Assembly (NCBI GenBank): GCA_030248065.1 | Contig: JASAMV010007806.1 | Span: forward strand, 1-64,000 | Direction: 5' to 3' | Source of the DNA: Rhynchonema sp. JSB1_4 | Lineage: Eukaryota; Nematoda; Chromadorea; Monhysterida; Xyalidae | DNA: 64,000 bases | Part shown: in pieces, positions 55,118-64,000 of the stretch | Layout: each line of letters opens with the position of its first letter | How positions within the stretch are numbered: the stretch's first letter is position 1 | The notes under the pieces: generated by a model | Told to the model about the DNA's origin: nothing | Databases searched by the model: none | Seen by the model: only the letters and a program-made list of their open reading frames with translations | Program-made: the position numbers and the translations under genes

Positions 55118-58100
55118 TTAGTACGGCGCGTAGCGGCTGTAAAATTAATCAAATGTTTCAAGTACTTCCTGAGTCACACATGAGAATATCGCACTACCTC
55201 GACGTGGAAACGGTGCGTTAAAGTAGAGATACGGAATAGAACTAGAGTTATTGATCCAGACGCAACTTGCGCACATGTAACAACCAGGCAGACGATACGA
55301 TTACACATTTTGATGTTGCCGTATTATATGTCAAAAAGTCATTTGTCAGGGGTGCTTGGTCCAAAAGTGAAGAATTTCCTATACCAGGGAGTAACCCCCC
55401 ACCCCAGCGACACCACTGCAAATTGTATCCACGTTTATCATAGACGCTGCTGTTGCGCCAGAAATGCTAAGCAGTTCACATCCTTTGCTTGACATTAGTC
55501 AGTAATAAAATTTGACAATACTGGACGCAATGAAACTGGCAAAAAATCCGTCCATCCTTTTGAGGCCTCCGAAATTATGCCCTCAACCACACCACTCACC
55601 CTCCTCCGCCCCCTCCTCCACGTGGTGTTTGACATCGATTGCATTCTTTGCGGAATGCGAAATTCGAATTGCCGCACGATTCGCAGTCCCAATCGTTCGG
55701 TCGCGATTCCGTGTTCGCACCGCGACCACGACCACCGCCGCGGTCACCGCCACCGCGACCTGCATACATATGTAGATGCAATAGGAATGGATTGCGATAC
55801 TGTAACCATGGCTGAGGCTGACTGTATATTCGCAGATAAAGAGGCTCGAGCCAATTTTTTGGCATTAATGGTGGCTCATTGCGCTAATAAAATTTTTAAT
55901 GAGCCACAAGATTTTGGCAAATGAGCCACCATAATTTCAGGGAGCCTGTGCTTACGTAAGAATGAGGCACTAGATTTTTGGCAAATCAGCCACCAATGGG
56001 CCATATTAAAAAAACTGTGCTCGACTCCACTGCAAAGTACTCAAATAGCAATCAGATCAGAAGCGTTGAAGCACGAACAAGAGTCACAAGAAGAGCAATT
56101 CGTAGAAAATGACGCTCGCAGACGCGACTAATCCACAACACATCCGCATCAAGGAACGACCAACCTCTGAAGCCGCCACCTCTATCGCCAAAACCTCCTC
56201 CTCCGCCACGTCCGCCACCGCCTCCAAACCCGCCTCGACCACCGCCGAAACCGCCGCGACCTGCAAACGAATGAAGAAAATGGTTATGTATCGGTACGGT
56301 ATATCGGACACCGTGATCTTTCTCTCTCCTTTGCCTCTTTTGTAGCTTTTATTTGCTGTGGTTTTGTTATAACCTGTGTTGTAACTATTTTCATTTCCGT
56401 AATTGTCCCACCCTATCTTGTAACTGCGCTTCTATCACTAATTTACGTGCATGGTTTTATGCGTCATTAGAGCAATAAACCTACCAACATCGGTATATTA
56501 ATTAGTTCCAAGTGTATAAGGTTTTATGCACATGTATCTTCCTTCAATCGGGCAGTAAGCGCACAACTCACGTGGTACAAAGTGAAACGTTCGTTCTTAT
56601 ATGCGCTTTTTCGACCTGCTCTCGTTGACCAGCGGCGCACCAGGTCATCGTCAGTATTAATGCACCAGATGTCCACACGCAACCCAAAACACGCTCAAAC
56701 AGTCTCCCAGTTCAAAGAACAAGAAAAACTGTTGAAACAAACACACTTCCCGACAAACGGTGCTCGTATCACAATTTCACCCAATCACACACCGATAAAT
56801 GCATCAAACGACCCTGCCGCAACCCACCTCCTCCTCCTCCACGTCCTCCGCCTCTTCCTCCGCCACGTCCCCGATCCGGTTTCGGCGTGTAGGACGCTAT
56901 CGAGACGGCCATCGGCGTGTTGCTGCCCGGAAAGAACTGGCCTGGAAATTGATAAAATGCGTTCATATTTTATGAGAGCATTGTTGTCATTATTTTGTTG
57001 GCATTTCGAAACGAATTCTGTTGGTTCTTCCCGTTCAGGGATCCGATCGGAATATACGAGAATACAGTAGTCAGTCAACAATAATGCGAAAGCATCTCAT
57101 TATCCCAACTTGCAAACAACCAGGAAAATGTTTCAACAATACTGTATATGCAGCTTGAAAATGCCATGAACAATGTTACTATGTTACTGAAATCATACGG
57201 AAACCAAACAACAGAATAAAGCAATTTTCACAAGCCCAACTATTGTGCGCCATGTGATTTGAATATTGGAAACATACAAGCCACTGGCCGTCTCCTATTC
57301 TCGATGATTCAAAATTGCAAGTATTTGAAAATTTAACCCCAACAAATAATTCAACAACAGTGACTGAGTCTTGCCCAAGTGAATCAAAAACCCTGAAATT
57401 CTCCAAAATGCAACTTCGCTGACCATTGAACTTTTCGACAGCTTCCTTCGCCATTTCGGGAGTTTTGAACGTCACCGTGCACTCCTCTTTGCTCTTCTTC
57501 GTCTCCTTGTCATAATAGATCTTGATTTTGAAACCCGTATCCGATCGTTCATCGGCCTGCAAAATTGACCAGCGGTTGAGGCTTTGGCAGATTTTTCTTT
57601 CTTAATTTGAGATAATTTAGAAAAAAGCTAAATGAGACCGTGGCTGGGGACCAGACCACCAATCACTGCAACTCACAAAAACCGAAAAAATAACCAAACA
57701 GAGCCATAGATACACAACGAACTAACGCAGTGATGTGGTTGGGGGGTATGGGGGGTATTATCCCCAACTGCTAGGTAGCTTTCTTGCTCGGTCACCAAGT
57801 AAAAAAAAGTGTTGATTTTAGTGCCAAAATGACCATTTTATGGGCCAAAATGGTCAAATTCGTTCAAATTTTCTCACACGTGCACAAAAATACGCATTTT
57901 CAGGCTTATTTTAGCATAATTTCGACCAATTTTTTTAACCCCTGTTTTTGACTTCAGGGCCAATACCCCCCAAATCGGGGTACCCAGCCAGCTAGCTAGC
58001 TTTCTTGCGAAGGACCAACTACATCACTGAACGAACGCAAACCTCCAATTCGCCAGCCGACGCAAAGAATTGCGAAATGAGCTCTTCGGTCGCCGCCGGT

Positions 58101-61100
58101 CCGACATTACTGACGAAGATGGTCTCCTTTTGCACCACCGGCTCGGACGGAGGTGCACCGCGGTCGCCGCCTCCGCAGTAGTCACGCCCGCCGCCGCCAC
58201 CGCGACCGCCACGATCTACAATTATCGATTTATTGATTTATTTTTTTTGACCAATTATCTCGATATTAAGATTATCTACTCGTATTTAGAGATCCTTATG
58301 GTGAACACACAGAATGGTGTGCGCTATGAGACGAATAATGGTGGGACGGGTGATCTGAACCTGGTATCATTGCAGGAATATGAGGATGATTGTACCATAT
58401 CTGAAGCAACTATGCATCTATTTTGCTTGTTGGGTGACGGAATGAAGGAATCACATTCGGCAAATGCGAAAAAAAACAGCAAAATGGTGGGCAACAGCTT
58501 AGTTTCTAGAAACACAATTCGGTTCCGAAGTCCGGACTGGCGAATTGCGAACTGGTGTGGAATGTGAGCACTGCCTCGTTTATCTAATAATTCTGGCAAA
58601 TACTTCGGCTTGAAATGAAATGTCGCGAAACACAAATTTGTATCTGCCAATGCAATGTGGCGCACCACATTACCCAAATGTTACAACCGAATTGCAATGA
58701 CTACCGCCGACCAATCTTAAAAAACTTGGTCAACAACACTTACTCGAGTAAGTTCAATTCAAATTTTGCGCAGTTTCAGAAATAAAAATAATAATAATCT
58801 CAAGTTCTGCGCAACATTGCGGAACAAAGTGTATATTAGTGAAGTACCATAACTCCGCCGGGTTGAGTTGAGTACCAAACCCACAAACTAATAAAACCCT
58901 CTGGAAGATCTTGGAGCGAGCAGTGAGATATAGTAGATATAAAAGCAAACAAAACTAAATCCCACTGCACCTATCCTAACTTCTAAATGAACGAGCGAAC
59001 ACGCCACAGAGGTTTGCCCTCAGATGCCGGGCCAAGTACTCAACCAAAATCAAACAAAACCCCAAACAGCGAGTTGGCTTGAGCTGTTGATCAGTTTTCG
59101 GTTTAAGTGGCTCAGTTAGTCAACTAACTACCAACTCACTCGCTCGCAGCATCAAAAGTCACACACACAAACGCACTGTGTGTGTTTGTCTAACAACATC
59201 AACAAACAGAGGATCGAGACAGATTCCTATTCTTTTGATGCCGACATTACTGAGTTCGTTTGACAATAACTCAGTGATGAACAACTTGAACTAAAGTCGC
59301 ACCCCATCCAATCCAGGCAGCTATCGGGCCTCCACTTGACCCAATACATCTGTGTGTGTGCGCCAAACAAATCAAGGTGCACATCGTTGAGTTATGAGAA
59401 AAACACCAATGGGATCCCTTTTAGTTCAGGTTCAGCGTGCAAGTTCAAAGGTCTGCTTGGTGAGGTGACATGTTAAACAATACCGATCAGAACAAGCAGA
59501 ACGACAGAATCAACAAATGGGATAAAGTAAAGTTTGACTGGCACTTTATACCCTAACCCCATAAAGTTCATCGTATAGCGACCTGTCTGATACCGTATAC
59601 TACTGTCTGAGAACTGAAAATCGCAGATTATTTGCTCCGCAGTTGCAGAAAAACATGATCACATAGAAAACAGGTGCATTGCAAACCGGGAGCCGAGTAA
59701 GAAAAACAGATTCAAACAAATGAGCTTTGTAAATCAGGACAGATCGCACGTTGGAATTCTCACAAAACAAGAAGCAGCGGTGCACCTTTCCAACGAACAA
59801 TCTATCTATCTGTCCCCAAACTCAACTCAAGTACTTCACTCACTCACTGAGTTGTGGAGTCAGATAGTTGAGCCTGCTGACTGAGTAAATGACAATCATC
59901 ACACAATACTAGATGGTGCTGCCTGTTTGGATAGTGCGAAGCTCCAGCTAGAACTTGCTGCCGCTGCTTAAAGTCAGTCGACTGTTGCTTTAAGTGCCTC
60001 CTTTTTGCAGTCGCACCCGCAGTGCACAGAAGACTCAGAAACAGCCCGACTGTAATGCAAGAACAATTCTATCTAACTGTACTCTGTACTTTACTTTACT
60101 GTGCACTCGGTTAGCTGGCTGTGCGTAGAGCTTGGCGCAACCGGGTGGGTATTATGTACCCCCAGTTGAAGTACCACAAGCAGCAGCAGCAGCTTTACTT
60201 GACTCTGTTTGTTATCGTCGGTCACGAAGTATAAAGTAAAGTACAGGAGTTGATGCTTATAACTTTCATCGTACAGCAGCAAGCAGGTACAGTATATGTA
60301 TAGGACAGGTTATAGTACCGCAGCAGCACTATTCTGCGCAGGACCTGGGTTACGGTAACTAGTAACTTGTGCGAAAAGGGAGAGAGAGAGAGAGAGACTG
60401 AATTACTGTAAACACAAGGGTCACATCAGATCAGAAGGAATCTAGTCCAATCCAAATCCAAATACAGTGAATGTCCGACCGATTACACAAACAAATACGC
60501 ATACTAACTGGTCCAATGTTGGTCACACAACGACCAAAATGTCCTTGATTGCGATTATACCGAATTAGGCGATTATTACTACCACATACAGTTGGATGAC
60601 AGTTACAGTTACACAAGGCGACAGGCATACATACCATCGCAAACTAAAGTCAGTCAGTAAATTACGGTTAATTAGTTTACTACGTGTCTATGTTGTGGTT
60701 TGGTTTGGTTGTCACAGTGGTACCAAAGTTCGTCAGCCTCCACTGCACACGTGCGTGTCTACTAATTGCACGAGTGCACTCCATGCACTCAAGGGCAGAC
60801 CAAGGCACAAAGAACAACCTTACTATCAACATCAACACCGGACTAGATAAAGACCAATTAAGTCAGTCACCAGATACCCGCACAACTAGGTACCCATGCG
60901 CGTGTACAATACACACACACAGTACTCTAATTGGTTTGACCGATTAAGATACGGTTATTGCGAGAAGGCGCAATTAAGTCATTACAGAAATACGCTGCTG
61001 CTGCTGCTAAGAGTAGTCAGTAACGAATGAGACAAAGTTTTTGATGATGATGCATTCTTATGCACTACACAAAGCAGATTTTCAAAAAAGACTACAAAAC

Positions 61101-63943
61101 GATAATTATAAAGAGATTGGGGTAATGGCAGGTGGGAAAACAAAGACAGTTTCAAAATTTTGTGAAGAGAAGGTCTGGTGACATCCTGGGCGCTACTTTT
61201 CAAATGTCTGTCGCAAAGATCATAGTTGTCAAACCGGACAGGAAAAAACAGTTGCCGATTGAAAAGCCAAAAAACGAGATAAAGCATGAGATGAACGTTG
61301 ATAGTGCGTGTGAACACGAAAAAAACGACTGTAAAAAGTATATCCTATACATCCTAAAACACAAAAAGTATGTTTATATACATAAATGAACTTTATAATA
61401 TTATTGCGATTAAATACCTTGCCAGCCTCCGCGCGAATCCCGGCCGCCGCCGGGTCTAAAGGTACACACTCATTGATTGCTTGACACTCTGTCTGATGAT
61501 GTTTCACCACACTCGTGTGTACGCGTATATTCAATCAATACGCTGTGTGTGTGTGATACCCGACTCTGTCACTTTGTGTACCCACAGCCCGTTTGGTAGT
61601 GTGACGCGGTACCACTCGACTCCATTTAGCCATAATTATCTGGCACCAATAGTTCACTCGATTTTTTCGGGTACAGTACACCCCGTCGTCGACTCTTGTG
61701 ACTGGACTGACTGGCTGGCTGACGGGTTACGGTAGCGGTAGGCAGTGGCAGGGTACTGTACTCGTAAACTTACCTTTATGTGGTCATCATCTACACCTGT
61801 AGAGAGCTAGAAAAACAGCGGTTTGGTGGTGCTAAAACTGACCAAAATAAAGCAACTACTACGAGTCTGCGAAGCTTGTGTTTGCTGTTTACAATGTTTT
61901 TTTTAAAGATTCTGACTATAAGAAGGCATGCAACAAAATGATCTAATTTCTGCCCAGCATCGACCACATTAACCAATGAACCACCACTGCCCGTCAGCCT
62001 GTTTTATGTCAGCAGCAGCAGTCAACCAATAACACACTCTGTTTGTGTCGACGACTCTCTGTGACTCTGATGGTACCCGGGCACTCTGTCAATTTCACTC
62101 TGAATGTAGAGAGACCAGCATGGTTTGGTTTTGTGACACACATCAACTCAATCAATCAAAACTCACCTGATGGAGCATGTTTTACAAATCGGACTACGGT
62201 AACTGGCTCCGAGAAGCAAGCAAATTGCTTTTTTCATTCTGCTGTGAAGTGTCAGTCAGCTGGTTGGTAACAAAAGTCTTCCCAAATAAGAATGACTGAT
62301 GTTTCACAGATCACAAGCAGAGAGCCACCACCGTAGCCCAATTGTCTGGGTGGAGTTCACGAAACAAAACCGTTCGATGTAACAACAGGTCTGAAAATCA
62401 AGCTCAGCAAAAAACGGGTCGGCCAGTTTCAAACTGATTTGGTGTGATCAAACTGTGATCAATCACAATCACTCGGTCCGGTTTTGGTGACGCGACATTT
62501 CCAGTGAGTATGCGACGATATACCGACAACCAGTGGTGTCGTTGGGGGGGAAGGGGGGGGGGGTTACCCCCTGGTATCCGGTATCTTGATTTTTTCACGC
62601 AGGGGTATCCGGTATCCTGACTTTTTGTTCAAGGGTATCCTACCCTAAAAATTTTCCGAAAACCGTAAAAATCGCCCATTTTAACCTCCAAAATGCTCAA
62701 GATCGCTTGCTAGCGCAAGCATAACCCCCAAAATGACCATTTTTGCGCTTTCAACACCGATTTTGCTCGATTTTCCTCTTAAAAAATTGACTTTTTTGAA
62801 CAACCCCCCTTGGGTATCCGAGATTTTTATTTTAGGGAGCAACCCCCCTGGTATCCGAGATTTTTGATTTTGGGTATCCATCCGGTATCCGAAAATTTTG
62901 GATTTTGGGTATCCGGTATCCTGACTTTTTGATTTCCCAACGACACCACTGCCGACAGCACAAAATGCGACCAGCGAAACAAAAGAAAACACGTTCACAA
63001 GCAAACAACTTTTACGCTGGTCAAAATTAGTGTCATCGGTAGATCTCAGAAATCTCGTCAAAGCAGAAAGTCGCGCGACCAAGACCGGATGCCTGATCGA
63101 TCCAAAACCGGTTGCATCAAAGATCCTGTGTCATTCACTCCACCCAAATGCTCCCGTCAGCGATCTCCCTATCGCAATGTACTGTATCCATTTAACAAAT
63201 GAATAACCAATCTCAAAATCACCCACCCGCGTCGATCGCCTCCATAGCCCCCACCCCCGCCGCGTCTGTCCTCGTATCCGCCGCGTCCCCCGCCGTAACC
63301 GCGGTCATCGCCATACCCGCCACCGCGGTCGCCGCCCCAGCCACCACCGCGACCGCGACCGCCTGCAAGTGGGTGGCAGACGGATTGTTGTAGTGGGGGA
63401 GTGAAACAGTAGGATATTAGTGCCACGCGTATAGCAAAGACGACGAGTTTTCATATTTTATACACACTGAGACTCACTAGTTCGCTCTGACAAAGCTCAC
63501 AGTCAAGCCAAAACAGACAAACATCGCGCTTGAAAAAAACCCAACTGTGTATAACCGCACGGTTTCGCTCAAGCGCGTGGCACTAATATCCCGAATTTGT
63601 TACACATGCACCGAACTGTCAATGACGATCTACGGCTTTCATCAAGAGAACGAACAGAAACTGCGCAACAAGTGGGTAAGATTCGTGGATATTAAAACAA
63701 CGTTCACCATGTTTAGCCCGAACACGCGAAAGAACCCTGAGTTGACAAAAAACAGTTCAGCTAGAAACACGCGAGATGCAGCAGCCAAGTACAGTATCGG
63801 TTGTCGGGTACCGACTCCCAGAATCAATTGATAGTGCAGAAAAACCAATGTGGTTGTTTGTACACGCTTGTAATCCAGATATTGCAACGTTTCCTTACCG
63901 GGCATTCCTCTGCCACCGCCGGGAGGTCCACCACCTCGGCCAC
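55118..63943 (-). CDS. fust-1: FET-family (FUS/EWS/TAF15) RNA-binding protein, 3' nine exons, 5' end outside window
   Basis: Exons (complement): 63899-63943, 63227-63362, 61418-61455, 58043-58215, 57424-57556, 56828-56941, 56165-56260, 55600-55759 and 55118-55136. All phases agree. In order they encode Gly/Arg-rich blocks ([17 protein letters not shown]) and an RRM ([20 protein letters not shown] ... [20 protein letters not shown] ... PMAVSIASY). Two more RGG exons follow, then a RanBP2-type zinc finger (W-x-C-x2-C-x10-C-x2-C with the FET hallmark NFAFR-x-ECNRC). The last exon is 19 nt, giving RYAPY-stop. FET proteins bind nascent RNA and act in transcription and splicing. The PY end fits a Kapbeta2-type nuclear localisation signal. 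fust-1 is the C. elegans member; orthology is inferred from domains. Confidence 0.88.
57728..58029. mobile_element. hAT-type MITE inserted 13 nt from a FET splice donor
   Basis: Termini CAGTGATGTGGTTGG / CCAACTACATCACTG with near-perfect 8-bp TSD AACTAACG / AACGAACG (57720-57727 and 58030-58037). It is 302 bp long. On the gene strand the element begins 13 nt after the end of RRM exon 58043-58215, just beyond the donor GTTTGCG. Confidence 0.8.
58216..61417. other. 3.2-kb FET intron, no exon seen
   Basis: I looked for phase-compatible RGG exons and saw none. It contains many short GTCAGTCAGT/ACTGACT-like and TACGGTA words and an AG microsatellite near 60380-60400. A long intron in the middle of a FET gene is worth checking for conserved regulatory elements. 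Confidence 0.4.
62531..62951. mobile_element. hAT-type MITE, TIR CAGTGGTGTCGTTGGG
   Basis: Termini CAGTGGTGTCGTTGGG / CCCAACGACACCACTG with 8-bp TSD CCGACAAC / CCGACAGC (one mismatch) at 62523-62530 and 62952-62959. The interior is made of GGTATCCGGTATCC units. It is 421 bp long and lies in the FET intron between 61455 and 63227. Confidence 0.85.
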
Positions 63944-64000
63944 CTCAAAATCAGAGAACCACTTTGTATGAGCGCTATTTACACGTTTTTGCTGCAAAGC

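Larger units (their letters stand above)
13234..62306. promoter_or_regulatory. dispersed TGATGTTTCA motif (17 exact copies)
   Basis: Plus-strand copies start at 24057, 28062, 29279, 34152, 39010, 47026, 54716, 61497 and 62297. Minus-strand copies (TGAAACATCA) start at 13234, 14308, 25623, 26727, 33468, 35184, 42781 and 54683. CGATGTTTCA occurs at 26801 and 42352. About 0.1 copies are expected on both strands. None lies in a coding exon; most are in introns. The core (TGTTTCA) equals the 3' part of the C. elegans Ruby motif CTGTTTCA that drives 21U-RNA (piRNA) transcription. Assignment as piRNA promoters is inference. Confidence 0.55.

Noticed and set aside
55347..55418. 72-bp candidate hAT remnant (CAGGGGTGC ... 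GACACCACTG)
   Set aside because: Terminal repeats match poorly and the flanks agree at only 5 of 8 positions. Only the right end is convincing.
1..64000. tRNA genes, spliced-leader RNA, snRNAs, CRISPR arrays
   Set aside because: I scanned for T-arm and anticodon patterns, an SL1-like leader and regular spaced repeats and saw none. Tandem arrays here have no unique spacers. A covariance-model search would be decisive.

Overview
This window is animal genomic DNA. It has multi-exon genes with GT-AG introns, short TTTCAG/TTGCAG-type acceptors, many small inverted-repeat transposons and no bacterial-style operons. Two lines suggest a nematode. One is gene content: a FET-family RNA-binding protein, a calexcitin and a small dibasic-processed neuropeptide precursor. 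The other is a dispersed TGATGTTTCA motif that resembles the nematode piRNA (Ruby/SNAPc) promoter core. A dispersed, intronic arrangement of that motif would suit a basal chromadorean such as Plectus. The taxon is inference; I could run no database search.

Layout. 1-1.9 kb: the 5' part of an LTR-type retrotransposon on the minus strand (gag, then a pol frame running off the left edge). 2-9.8 kb: repeats with no gene that I can support. 9.82-10.70 kb (+): a two-exon, 81-residue neuropeptide precursor whose intron and 3' flank are tightly hemmed by two MITEs. 11.85-25.88 kb (-): a 16-exon gene for a 672-residue secreted protein with an N-terminal cysteine-containing region, two EGF-like repeats and a split DOMON domain. 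25.9-30.5 kb: intergenic. 30.5-42.8 kb (+): a calexcitin-type EF-hand gene with alternative first exons, two mutually exclusive third-EF-hand exons and four alternative terminal exons. 43.9-54.2 kb (-): an 11-exon gene for a 606-residue BED/C2H2/BEN-like nuclear protein. 55.1 kb to the right edge (-): a FUS/EWS/TAF15 (FET) homologue with RGG blocks, RRM, RanBP2-type zinc finger and a terminal PY motif on a 19-nt coding exon; its 5' end lies outside the window.

I built the gene models by hand by requiring reading-frame phase to match across every junction. Each CDS sum is divisible by three: 2019 nt for the EGF-DOMON gene, 1821 nt for the BED-BEN gene, and 681 or 612 nt for calexcitin.

The introns are full of non-autonomous elements with readable target-site duplications: hAT-type (8-bp TSD), TA-flanked and TTAA-flanked palindromes, and a 2.6-kb foldback element with 20-bp minisatellite arms. 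Over all this lies the TGATGTTTCA decamer. I counted 17 exact copies where about 0.1 is expected by chance, all in introns or intergenic DNA.
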